Source: Chlorophyllum brunneum
Taxonomy: Eukaryota > Basidiomycota > Agaricomycetes > Agaricales > Agaricaceae
DNA: 64,000 nucleotides
Direction of reading: 5' to 3'
NCBI GenBank assembly: GCA_963576785.1
Contig: OY756139.1
Coordinates: 1,426,001-1,490,000 of the forward strand
A program made the position numbers and the translations under genes. The notes under the pieces are model-generated. The model worked only from the letters and a program-made list of their open reading frames with translations, was not told the DNA's origin and did not search any database. Below, piece by piece: positions 22,971 to 35,100 of the stretch (positions are counted from its first letter, which is position 1; every line of letters starts with the position of its first letter).

Positions 22971-23421
22971 AGATCAAGAAAGTTCGTATGTCCAAGCCAG
23001 CGACCAGTTCTTCGAGAGGGCGGGTAGACAAGGCGTACGAGGAGGGATGGATGAGGGGAAGATATAAAAGGCAAGACGATCAATTGCCGCGTGTTTGGAG
23101 CCCACCTCTATATCAAATAATCGCGAGTCGCGATTCTGACGCGTCAGGTTCGCACTGTGCACCGCATGGGTCCCAGTAAAAGCAGCGCAGACGCCCACAA
23201 GTGGCGACTATAGTGCTCGACGCAACACATTTTCCATTCGCTAATAACCACAACTCGTATTTCCGTATGTGGGTAAGCGCCGGGTCAATGCTGGTGTGAT
23301 GTGATGGTGTTGAAACAGTTGACACTGCTTTCATAGCGTGGCCAGCGGCTATCGTTCAATGCTCATCAACTCCGACCCCAAATAAACCACTATCCTCTTT
23401 GCCCTTCTCGTGTTCGTGTCC
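22971..23421. promoter_or_regulatory. Divergent intergenic region, HDA1 and 4-TM protein gene
   Basis: 451 bases between two start codons on opposite strands. Apart from the palindromes at 23119-23147 I see no coding or RNA signature. The start of an mRNA cannot be placed from sequence alone. Confidence 0.5.
23119..23147. promoter_or_regulatory. Two abutting palindromes in the HDA1 / membrane-protein divergent promoter
   Basis: AATCGCG-AGT-CGCGATT (23119-23135) is directly followed by the perfect 12-base palindrome CTGACGCGTCAG (23136-23147), which contains ACGCGT, the MCB core of cell-cycle MBF-type factors. It lies 149 bases upstream of the HDA1 ATG and about 275 bases upstream of the gene at 23422. 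The arrangement looks like a binding platform for dimeric factors; this is inference. Confidence 0.45.
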
Positions 23422-24610
23422 ATGGGGTTCAGCTATCAAGATTTCCTTCTGGGACGCACCAAGTTTTGCTGCTGCATTCCTGTCCGTGTGGGCGTTATCA
23501 GCATGGCCGTTTTGGGCATAGTCTTCTCGGCTGTGCTCTCTGTTGCGTTGTGGTATGAACTATCAGGCGAGCACCCAGCTTCCATCCATAGGTTTGTTTG
23601 TCCTCATAGGTAGGGCTGTTGTCAGTTCAACCTAACATTGCTGGGGGAGTCCAGGCGGCTTTTGTGATTGGCGGTCTGGTTGAGACCTTCCTCTTTGCAG
23701 CGTCAATATTTGGGTAAGCACTCATCTTCGACCCTTTTTCTGAGTTACCCTCACCGTTGGGCTAGTCTCGTCGGTTCAGTTGTACGCAAGTTGAGCTTCG
23801 TACGAATCTACGCAATCATTACATATGTACACTTCATCCTCAATCTCGCTGTTGCAATATGGTTTCTTGTCGTGGTTTCCAAGGTGGCTGGGAATGCGGA
23901 CCAGGCGTTGTGCAATGACTCTGGAGCAGAGCAACAGTGTATGAAGCTCATCGGCTTCGGACGAACCACGTTCTTCGTCATCGCAAGCCTAGTTCTCCTG
24001 ATTGAGATATGTAAGTCGTCTTACTTATTTCATCTTAAATGCTCCCTGACCAGAAACAGATGGTGCACTCGTTGTAACACGCTATGTCAACCAACTCAGC
24101 AGCGAAAAATTCAACAATCGTCAGACAAGGCGAGGATTAGAAGAGGCATTTAGACTTGAGGCTGCGAGAGTTCGGTATTCTACCCTCGCCAGCTCACATG
24201 AATTGACGCCACTAGGAGCTGCGGGGGTATATGATGACCACGATGGGACGGAGTATGACCCTTATCGAGAGGCTGATGCCCCTCCGCCTATTGCCCCAGT
24301 TCATATGCCTCGCAGGTTTCGGACGTTCATGGATAAGGGTAGACCCTCTCCAAGTGTCGAGGTTGGCTATGGGGGAGGTACCTGGACGTATGAGGAGATT
24401 TCAGAGGAGGCAAAAGCTAGATTGAGGAGACGAGAGGAAGAGTTGGAGTGTGATGTTGAGACCCCGACGTTGACCGACGAGGCAGAGGCAGCCAGACAAC
24501 GGTCGGAGATGAAAGTTGTTGGGGGTCCAACTACACCACATATACCCCAGGTTGAAGAGCTCCCTCGCTACCCATATCCAAGCGTCGAGGCAACTGAATC
24601 TCACTTGTGA
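23422..24610 (+). CDS. Unrecognised fungal membrane protein with FCCCIPVR motif
   Basis: The ATG at 23422 gives MGFSYQDFLLGRTKFCCCIP, then VRVGVISMAVLGIVFSAVLS (first helix). After short introns come AAFVIGGLVETFLFAASIFG, YAIITYVHFILNLAVAIWFL and GRTTFFVIASLVLLIEIYGA, so four helices with one Cys-containing loop (CNDSGAEQQC). The tail is about 150 residues, cytosolic-looking and hydrophilic, with TPLGAAGVYDDHDGTEYDPY, a Glu/Arg-rich helix (SEEAKARLRRREEELE) and end TESHL. Estimated 330 residues. I have seen similar CCCIPVR openings only in uncharacterised basidiomycete proteins. No enzyme motif is visible. The three clustered cysteines after the N-terminus could be palmitoylated. Confidence 0.82.
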
Positions 24611-24843
24611 ATCATCTTCTGTGGAATTGTTTGGGACACTGTAGATATTGTACTGGTCAATTCGACTACATTTGTGTGACCGAAAAAGGAGTACACAAGA
24701 ACAAGCAAGTTATGTCTCGTGCCTGCAACACAACCAGAGGCTCGTTTTAACTTCAAGTCCATTTCCTTTGGGTCCCATCCTCGCAAGCCGCCTCGTCGCC
24801 GCAGTTCGTGTCGAGTCCTATATTCCTTCACTAGTTACATGTC

Positions 24844-25777
24844 ATGCACTCTCGCTATTATGCTCAGCGTCAGCACCTCGTCCAGTCGGTGAGCCAGCTT
24901 GGAAGCTCAGGGTTTACTGCATGACTGACTACAATCTTCTACCGCAGCTCGACACCCTCGTGCACCAGCTCTTCACATTGTCGTTCCTCATGTCTCCATC
25001 TGTGTTCATCTACCTTTCACGCATGCTCGTCCAGATTCAGTGTGGAAGACCTAGAGAGTTTGATCCTACATATCCCCTTCGATTCTTTTATGGCCTCATC
25101 TTGGTTTGTAACACTGTCATACTCTGGATTCACACTTTGCAAGGTGCATCAGAAGGTCGAGGACTCGTCATTGATTTTATTGGAATGTGTATGTCACATC
25201 TCTACAGGGCGTAATTCCCTCCTGATTATTGGTGCTCCCAGCCTACGTTCCTTCAAGGCTACAGCTCCTCTCTCTGGACTTGGTCATCATTTTCCTGCAG
25301 CTCCTCGTCACAACCATCTCATATGAAGCGCAACTTTACTACACAAGCACAGAGGTGGACACGCCAGACACACTTTTGCCGGAAGCTTCAGCATCGACTA
25401 CGTTCTCTGGCGAGTACTCGCCACTCGTCTTGCATGATTCTCCATCACCCCCTGATCACGATACCCAAGAGACTAGGATGATGAAAAGCCAGAGAAAAAA
25501 CTCAACGCCATGTATTGTTGATCTACACTTATCGCCAGTCATTCGTCGGCTCCGTAACCCAGCTCCACCGGTACCCACAAGCACAGATTCCCTACTCCCT
25601 CTGCCAAATACAACTTCTCTACCAATCCCCGCAGGATTACGTATGATTATGCGTGCCAACACGCGGGCAAGAAGAGAACGAGGCGCAGGTGGTAATGGCA
25701 GCACAGTTCGAAGTGAGGGTGGTGGGGGTGTAAGTAGGAGTGGACGAAGCGGACGGATTCCGGGAGGTTTGGGATAG
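24844..25777 (+). CDS. DSC4: Dsc E3 ubiquitin ligase subunit 4 (DUF1746)
   Basis: Membrane subunit of the Golgi/ER Dsc ubiquitin ligase, which in fungi cleaves SREBP and degrades membrane proteins. Exon 1 (to 24888) reads MHSRYYAQRQHLVQS and joins exon 2 at 24948 (LDTLVHQLFTLSFLMSPSVF). Then come RMLVQIQCGRPREFDP, LRFFYGLILVCNTVILW and GRGLVIDFIGM. The last exon continues YVPSRLQLLSLDLVIIFLQL and TTISYEAQLYY. The C-terminal half is Ser/Pro/Arg-rich and disordered-looking, ending GGLG. The DUF1746 pattern is clear. The start is the first ATG in frame after an upstream stop; a further upstream exon cannot be excluded. Confidence 0.86.
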
Positions 25778-25850
25778 GCTATTTTAATATCAAATCTAGT
25801 AATTTATCGGACGCGGTGGCTACCGGCTGGGTGGCCACTGAGACTGGCAT

Positions 25851-26087
25851 TCAGCACTTGCGTTTCAACTGGAGAAGCATATGAGTGGGTGTTGTTCGGG
25901 GGGACTGTGAGCTCACGGTACTGCGCAGACATTGGGCAAACTTGGCAAACTCGTCTTTGCACATGTCCTTCTTGACGTCCAGGTAGCTGGCCGCCATGCA
26001 TTTGCCATACGCCTCGGCTTGGGTCGAGCAGGTAATTGTTGTGGCATATGCGAATTTCTTGAGGGGAGTCTGGGCCTGCGCCTTCAT
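25851..26087 (-). CDS. Twin-CX9C mitochondrial protein, NDUFAF8-like
   Basis: Small intermembrane-space-type protein, about 62 residues. The ATG at 26087 gives MKAQAQTPLKKFAYATTITC. Two CX9C pairs are visible: CSTQAEAYGKC and CKDEFAKFAQC, separated by MAASYLDVKKDM. This matches the coiled-coil-helix fold imported by Mia40, and best resembles NDUFAF8, a complex I assembly factor. One intron of 48 nt (multiple of three, no stop) splits the last codons; spliced, the end is LRSTLKRKC. Longer open reading upstream uses no ATG. It is divergent from CSF1 (110 bases) and convergent with DSC4 (73 bases). Confidence 0.82.
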   Translation of the reverse strand: MKAQAQTPLKKFAYATTITCSTQAEAYGKCMAASYLDVKKDMCKDEFAKFAQCLRSTVSSQSPRTTPTHMLLQLKRKC

Positions 26088-26197
26088 GGTGGATGTGGTC
26101 GATGATGTAAGCAGGGTCGGCTCAACAAGCGCCTCGAGCTTCCCGATTAAGCTTGCCAATGCCGCCCTTCCCCTGAACCACCACTACCCGGAACACC

Positions 26198-29100
26198 ATG
26201 CTTCACCGCCTGCTTCTTATATCATGTATCTGCATCGTTGTGGCACTCATTCTCTACTTCTTCTACTGGAATCGCATCCTGGGTTTTGTGCTGGGTTTCG
26301 TGTTCCGCATATTATACTGGAACCAGGAAGGCTCCAGCTGTTGGGTTAGAATCGGTCAGTTCCTTTGTTTGTGGAAATCTCTGGCCATTCATGCATCGCA
26401 CAATCAAGGCTCCATACATTTTTCCTTGTTGACCGGGCGTATATTACTCAAGGATGTCCACTACCATTCCAGTAACCAGACAATAAAGATAGTGAAGGCA
26501 CAGATTCAATGGCGTTACTGGATTCGGAGGCCCATGACCGGGGACGAGTTGTATGTCAAGGGAGAGGACCGTACGTATCTTCCTATACTGAGGGGATGAA
26601 TGTGCATGCCTAATCATAAACTCTAGACCAAGACAATTTTTGGCTCTCGTCATGCCGTATCCAAATCACCTTACAAGGTTTCGAATGGTTTCTCTACAAC
26701 CGCACTACAGCATATGAGAATATTCTCTCTCAGATGGAGCAAGGCTTAAACAGGAACCCATCCCATTCCACTGACCGAAATCGGTCTTCACAGAAACTCA
26801 ATCGCTTTGGTGAGTTTGGGATACCGTAAAGAGTTGGTAACACTTATCAGTCATGCAGAGTCGAGAGGCCCGCCAGTCTCCAAACGCGCCTTACGAGTTC
26901 CGGCTACGATTCAACAAGCTTTTACATGGCTCAAGCACCAAATGCCGGTGCTGGATCCCAAAGACCTTCTTCCATTGGGCATTCAAGTCTCCAAGGGTGC
27001 CATTACGTGCGGGAACTCTTCAACGCCCAGTCTTCTCGTAGCTGAGTTTGGCGTCTGTCAAGGCACATTCGGCATCACCCAAGTGAGTCTGGTGATCTTC
27101 CCCTGGCAACGCGTTGAGTAAAGCTGTGTGTAGGCGAGATCAAAGCTCGACCTGTACAAGCAGGCTCTCTCACTCAAGTTCCGCAGCGCTGTAATCCAAC
27201 TTGCACAGAATGAACACTATGTCGATCCAATGTCGACTCTCGGCGAACTGCTTCATGACCGTGTCAATCAGTGCGTCGTCATTGTGCACTTATAATAATG
27301 TCCTGATGATGACCACGAAGGTATCCGACACTCGGAGACGCCACCTCATATTTACCCTATCGTTCCTTCCGAAGAATGTGGCAACAACTCAGTCTCTACT
27401 CCTTGACACTTAAGTATGGCCTTAATCGTCAGCGGCAACGGAATTTTAAAGCTTCTGCTGCACAAACACATCCAAAGCAGGGCGCAGTAGTGGACGACGA
27501 AACCCCCATTGGCGCCGATTTTTCTACACTAGAGTACGCCATTGAGCGGAAAATCTTGGAAACACCGACCCTTGAATTGACTTATCTCGTGGACATTGTT
27601 GGTGACGTGCCGCATGTTGAAGAGCAGGGGTATCAAGTGCTTCATGAGTTTGGGAATGGTGATGTTTCTCCGGACTGGGTTCTCGAGCTTGTCGTGTACG
27701 GTGGTGTCCTGAGATATGGACCATGGGCTGACCGGCAGAGGTGCGCCTTCCTGGTGGCTGTCGATGGTTCTATTTGACGTATCCTGTAGAGCTGAGTTAC
27801 AGAAAGTCTTCTTCCCACCGACATACCAGACTGTGGAACAGATGCGTCCTCTAGAGCCTGGGGACAAGCGGATATGGACTGCGCTAAGGATTTTTGTGGA
27901 GTTGAGGAACGAGACCACACTACATATACCTTTTAGAGAGTCCTCCAAGGTATGTGGATGGTATCATTCAGGCTGAACGCGTCTCTGAAGCTCGGCGCAG
28001 GACTGGCAATGGGATGGATTAACTGATGTCCCGAAAAGGTCTCGACGGAGAGATCCGGCTTCCATTAACGTTGTGGTTGGCGATCGTTCGTCAATAAACT
28101 ATGTCCTCCCTATGGTTGCGGGTCCGTCTGGTTACGAGGCTGTCTTTGAGGTTCATCTTGATGATGTCTCTGTGACGTCGAGCCTCAATGATATTCGCTT
28201 GATAGCCGCGGATTCCTGTCGTGTACGTCCTTCATCCAATCTTGTTGTCTGGCAGGGGATTTACTCGTTTCTCGACAGATACATGGCGATCTCCCTTCGC
28301 CTTTGAGGTGGAACAATCAAAGGACCTGGACCTTTGATGTCGTGTTTCGCCAACCCGTGCTTTATTCACTACGAGACCATATGAACATGTTTACAGACCT
28401 TGGAAAAGACTGGGCTTCTGGCCCTCCGAGTGACTGGCAACGATGGGTCCCAACTGTCTACTCCGTCAACCTTAATCTCCACCATTATGAGATCAACCTC
28501 TACGCAAATGACCAAAATATCATCGACAAGCCTTTGGTACATGAGGATAATGGTATGACGGACGCTTGCTCAGTTTGAATGTCTTTTGATCATTTGTCCG
28601 AAAGCTCTGGTCATTCTTCGTGGAGAGCGCATCGAATCAAATGTCACCATCCCTTCCAACAAATTCAGACCCGAGTCTACGACAGTCAAACTCTTCGTCA
28701 AAGCCCTGAATTTAGTTGTCGATTTCTCCCTTCCTCGATGGAACACACGAGCTGCATACATACCTAAAGAAGGATGTCGCCTGGCAAAGGTTGGATCCTA
28801 TGTTCTCAATGGATCCTATCTTTATTATGCCGAAACTCGTAAGGACTTTGTGGACCATCTGACCTTAAACATTGAGGTACGTTTTCCACCTGCGTTCAAA
28901 GGTCTTCATCTGAGCGAGATTCTTTTTGCAAGCTATCAGACTTTGTCTATCAATCATTGGGTTGGTCTACACGATATTGGATGGTTTTGCGGGATAATTA
29001 TCTAGGTTCATTCACCCACTTCTCGACGCTCTACGAGTATATCGATAAGCGAAGGAAGAATGTTCCTGTGGGCGACCCTATTAACTTCAAATATCGCGAA

Positions 29101-32100
29101 GGAAAAGTGAGCATCTGATGATTAGTCGGTCAGAGGCGGTGCTTAACTTTCCACACAGAATAACATGTTCCAGTGTACCTCGTCCGTTTCGCTCAATGGA
29201 GGTGCATTCGTAATGCCTGCCAGTGTCCTCGCAATCGAGGCACCTCAAACCTTTGCCTCGAACGAAACATCTTGGACGGGACCTTGTGTTGTCTTGACTG
29301 TTCCCGAGCTCCAGCTACATCTGCGGCTACACGATTATTTCCTCGGTAAGTGTACCGCTCACTCATGGGCTACACCACACAACTAAATGCATCTTTTAGA
29401 GATGACTTTGAACTCGCCTACTGTATATGGCCATATCGACCACCGCTTCTCTGAGAGGCTCTCCTACGAACATGCGAAGAATGGTCAGAAGGTTATGATG
29501 ATCGATGGTAAATCCCAGTATCGTACCGCATGAGTATTGCTCAAAGCAGGTTCTCAGGCGTGGATATTGTCGCAAATCGACTTTTCGGACCAATGCCACG
29601 GACATCTACCTACTTGTGTATCTGGGAAATCAATCTCGGACAATCTAAGTTTGATATGTCTCTTGGCGATGCCCAAATTCTGGTACATGCAGGGAGATCC
29701 TTTGGTTTGGGTTTCGCCGATTTGGCGAATGCTCCTGCAGCAGAATATATGCCACCTGTTGAACCGGATAGTATGTATATCTAAGAGCTCATGAGATGGT
29801 CGTAACTTACCTCTTATATAGTAACCTTTTACAAGGTCAACATCAAACCCGTGGAGACGATCCTACGAGCTAATGGTGCTGCCCTCCAAGTTGTTTGCAA
29901 ATCTGGCATTAAAATAGACAGCAATGATGCTGGAGGGCTGAACTACGGCAAGTCCACTGGACTTCGTATCCCTTACCTTGGTTTCAAGGTTCTACTGAAT
30001 GGGTCTGCTGAGCGCAATGCTTGGTTGGAGGCTGCAGACGTGGCCACAGATCTTTATGTTGATATATATGGGGCGCCCAAGGGGTTCAGAGAACATATCG
30101 AGAAACAGCGTGTCTTTGTCGGTGAACAGGACAAGCTGACAGATCGTGCTGCGAGATTACTCAGTCGAACGACCGGAGGTGGGTTGATTCAAAAATCAGA
30201 CTTTCCCACAGACTGATGCATTAAAATAGGTGCTAGCACACACAAAAATGGTGTTTATATACCACAGCCTCGGCTTCCCACCCTCTGCAGGCCACAAATC
30301 CAGATTACGCGCCCTCAGCCGCAGAAACAATTTCTATCACACTCGGGGCCGGCCAATGCATCCGACTCGGATGGAGAGGAGCTGGTATCTGAAGCTGACC
30401 GAGATGCGAGACTCGCGTATGTCGTTTTTCACGTATCCATGTGATAGCATTAATCCCAATTATCAGGAGGACCCGTACGTCAACGCCAATATACGTCCAG
30501 GACGAGGAGCCGATGTCGAGCGGAGATGAGTCGGATGACGCAGACCTCACAGATGGGGATTCGACTGATAGCGAATGGACTGATCTTGAGGGTATGTATC
30601 TCCAAAAATAATCCTTGAATGAAGGTGTTAACAAACCTCAGGTCACGCGCCAAGTCGAGATGTGTCACTCTTAATATACTATGCCCATTTAACCAAACAG
30701 TATACAGCTCTCCGTCGTAGCGAGCCTGAATTTTGGGAGGGCCCTTCTTTCATCCTAGCCAAGGCAAGCACTCCGATACAACAGGCAATAATTGTTTCTC
30801 ATGCTGCAACTTTAGGACCGTGGTCGTTTTTTCTCTTCCAGACTTTCTCAGGTGTACCGTACGGGCATTCGACGAGTGTTGCAAACCCCACTTGATGTGC
30901 GTTCTGATCCTGCACAAGGCTTGACTACAACCCGGCTACGGTTCAAGCGTTCCCTTGAGGTTAAACTAACACCACTGTTGCTCCCTGTCTTCGTGCATCT
31001 GCAACAAGCATTGTCATCAACTGTAAGAAGCCTCAGGTATCGGTATTGAGCCAGCACTCATAGTTTATAGGGTTTTAGTCCCGAGCTGAGAATTGATGCC
31101 TTGATCGCAGAATGTGACTCCTTCATATCGTCCTCTGCGAAGGAAAGAGCCAAAGGGGAGGCCCAAAATATCTTCGAGGCGACGTGTCCCGCTATCACAA
31201 TTAATGTGCTACAAAATTTGACTGTATCTGAAGAGGGCCATCCGAAAATCGTACCTCAGCTCAAAGAGAGTCAAATATCCTCAAAACTCGACATTGCGGT
31301 AGAAATATCCCTGTGCATGGAAAAAGTGAACTTCACCGGCGTCGTTTCGAATTCCGGGACCAGAACAAAATTCTCTGCCCATACAATATGCCTACAGCTA
31401 GACACCCTTTCCAACAAAAGCGTCCCTACTCCCTCGCCTGAGACAACGATCTTCGAATCCCGCGCTACTGGCCTAGGTGTTGACTCACAGCCGGACAAGA
31501 TGCATCTTACTTGGGCGGACTTCACGACGACTGTCGGTCACCGGGGCCCGGAGCTCTTGACTGCTGCAGCAATCACCCTTGGGCATGAGGTCTCCCACGG
31601 CTTGAAGACGTTACGTGCCATCGAAAAACACGATAGGGCAATTTTACAAGCTATGAGTTACGAAATATTGCACCTGTCAGAGGACATGACCATTGTCGAC
31701 CCTCTCTCAACCATTCAACCATCTTATCTCGTCCAAGAGGGTATCCCTCACCGACTGCGCACGGATCCTACCTTCCGATTCCTGTTCCATCTCCGTAATT
31801 GTTTGCGTAGCTTACCGCCTGAAGGACGCAACCGGCTTTTTGTTCATCAAAGTAACCCAATTCCCGTCGACTGTGACAGCTTCGAATCAGCGTTGCAAGC
31901 CCGATACCTTAATCTAGATCAAGACCTAGACATCACCCACGATACTACCCTGCTGGAAACACTGCTCAAGCTCAAAAGCTCAAAGGATCCAACCGTTACC
32001 TCTGGATTTCAGAGAGTACTAGCCATCTCCGTAGAACTTCGGAAGACCTGTCTACGTGTCCTCGCACCTACAGGCCCTTCCTGCAGTGAATTTCTCATCT

Positions 32101-35100
32101 TTGATGTTCGAGTTAATACACGACTACGGCCCTCGGATCTTCTGCAACATACATTCAATAGCCCAGCCAGCATGTCTCAAACGTCTCTCCGCGAGAAACG
32201 GTCACTTCCGGTCAAAAGGATTTCTGTCCAGATAGCCATTGATGCCATCTGTTTCACATTTTACCCTCATCTCATGGATTTCGTCCAACAAGTCCTTCGC
32301 GTACGGCGTCTCTACCTATCTCAGGTCGCTTCTACGCCTACCAAGTTCAAAGTGATTGGCGACAAACCGGACAAAGACACAACGTCAATCTATGTCGATG
32401 CTTCTGTTCTCCTCCACTCTCTCAGATTCGAAGCTGCTGCTGCTAACCTCATTTTTGAAGTTGGTGCGAAGGCCGTGCAAGCTGCCGCCCTAGCATCTAT
32501 CCCACATGGTCAAGGGGAAGAGTCCCTGAATGTCAGTTTACTTTTTGACAAGGTCTACCTGCAAGCTCGCTCGCCAGCGGACAAGATGAAACCGGGGATA
32601 GACCAAGGCGTTCTCGCTGCGTTTGAGTTCAGGAAGGGAAAGACCAATACAGTGACGCGCCAGGAACAGGACATGAGGAAGAACGCCAAGGTGATCTTCT
32701 CCCTCGGTGGGTTGCACCTAAGCGTTCCTAGAAGTGGTATAAAATTGTATCGCTTCATGGAAGAATGGCGGGCCGACTTTCTTCCCGGAATTGAAGAGGC
32801 CTTCAAAGCTACCCTTTCAGAGCTCCACATTCCTTCTGATAGGCTCCAATCCCCTACACCATCAATGCGCTCCTCTTCTAGACAACATTTGCTACAAGTC
32901 AATGGGCGAATCGTCGAGATGGAAGTTTCGCTGCAGGTGATGCATGGGACATGGCTTTCTTGGCAAGCCACCCACGTGGTGGCCTATGTTCACCGCTCTC
33001 CTCCTCCTTTCAACTCCTCAAACGTGGCCTTTGGTTTGCAGATTGCGTCGACCGCTCTTGAGATATCGACCAAAGCGAATGTACAGGATGCAGTACCCAA
33101 TAGTCGAGTCAAGCTTGCCTTCCCTTCTTTATCTCTCGGTGGTAGCTACGACGGACGTCTGGTGCAAACTCTCGTTATCATTGATTACCTCGATCTCAAA
33201 GTCAAACCATCACATTGGGATACTATGCTTGTCGTTCAACAAAAGTTTGGTCAAGACTTCAATGACTTAGTTGCATTAATACAGGAAACTCGCCTAAAAT
33301 CAGCTTCGAAACCGCAGCGATTTTCTCAGCCCCAGCTCAAATCAAAATTCGCTGGATTTCTGAAAATGCGGGGTTTCCGAATAGGTTTCGAAGGATTTTC
33401 CTCGACGATGTTTTTGGAATGTCAAGATATTGGAGGTGGATTACGAAGCGACAACGGAGGAAGCTGGGATATCAACTTGACAGACCTGGCCCTCTCCTTG
33501 GCTCCTCGATCTACAGGTTCCACGACTGAAACTTTCAATCGCGGCCGTCGTTCTGTCTTCGTCATCATTGACGCCAAACTTTTCGCCGGAAGACAAAAGA
33601 ATTCTCCCTGTGGAAATACCCTTGAGCTGGTGATCACCAAGACACATGCAGTCATGCAACCCAGTTCCATTGGTGAGATAGGCGATTTCGTGGATCATCT
33701 ACAGGTGAGCCAGACCTGAATGTCATCCATATCACTCCTCTTACATCATAGCCAGGCTGAGATTCTGGAACGAAAAGAGCAACGCGCCCAAGAACTGGCA
33801 GCATTCAAGCAGAAGACACAAAGCATCATGAGGACTTTTGAGGTCAAAGTCCGCGATGTTCAAGTCGAACAAACTGCATGGCTCTCCAACTACCTTATCA
33901 GCGTAGCGATTAGAGACCTCGGAATAGCTTTTCCTATCATATTGGATCAGGATATTCAACCACCTCGACACCGTGCCAAGGATGCATCGGTCAGCGCTTT
34001 CTTGTTCTGCATTTCGTCAATCACTTTTGGTATCAATCGCGGCGAAACCGGTGAGGCAGCAATGAAGAATCTGGCTTTCCAATTTGTCCCCCAGTAAGCC
34101 GCTTGTAGCACCTCTCATCAGTGATGTCGCTGATTTGCAGCAGCTTCCGACAATCAGAACCGAGCGATTTCAACGGAGCGAAACATCATTCGAGGAACCG
34201 TCTCGTATACCCCGACATGAGGGCACAACTTCGCTCTGTCCTTCGCGCGGACTCACGTCAGTTATGGATTAACGCCAATGTCAGCGGATTCGTCCTGGAC
34301 CTGGATTCAACCATTGCAGACTGCGTTTTCTCTCTTATTGATGTCTACCGACAAGGGAAGGAGCGACTCGACCAATTATCTAGCAACGTCACGCGTACTC
34401 CTTTCTCCGAGCAAGAAGAGTTGAAAAAACCGGTTTTGGAGGAACACCATTATGCCATCCCCGCCTCCAATGTCTTTGCATCCCTAATATTCTTGAGTGG
34501 CAAGGTGCGCATGTACAGTAGCGCTGCCACGCGACTCTACCGGAAAAGAACCCTATCTACGATGGCGACGGAGCTCAGCGACGAGCAAATCCTTGAAGTT
34601 GGAGCTGAAATTTTCAACCTCCCTGTTGTCTCTGTCTGGGCAGAGTATCGCGCGATACCAATGCTGCAGAAAAAGAGTGGGAGCCGTGACCAAGAACCTT
34701 CCACTCTTATGTTCAAGAGTACCGTTCATTCTAGCCAGAATGTTCTTCGACCCACTCTCCTTCCATTCCTCACCGAATTAGTCAATCATATTGAAGCTCG
34801 TGTGCGTAAGGTCAACTCGCGGGTGATCCAATCGCCTGTATTGTCGCAATCTAGTAGCGTGCTTTCCATTGATAGGGAGGACCCCCTCAAAGCTGTTTCA
34901 AGCATGCGTGTCAGCTTCAGCTTACGCATCGACCGTTCAAAACTGGAGTTCACTTGTCAACCGGACGTGAACGTTGCCGCCGGCCTTCGCTGGGAGAGCG
35001 GCGGTTTCATTGTCAGTGTCTCTCCTGGTGCACGTCAGGTGACGTTCACGGGAACAGTTGGGGGTTTGGCCATTGGTCTCAAGCACGGTTTCCTCAGCGA

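Noticed and set aside
26088..26159. N-terminal extension of the CX9C protein
   Set aside because: The longer reading begins with TTG, not ATG; the ATG at 26087 gives the usual size.
32555..32971. Cys-rich 138-codon frame on the minus strand, zinc-finger-like at first sight
   Set aside because: Antisense to CSF1; the cysteines have no regular spacing.
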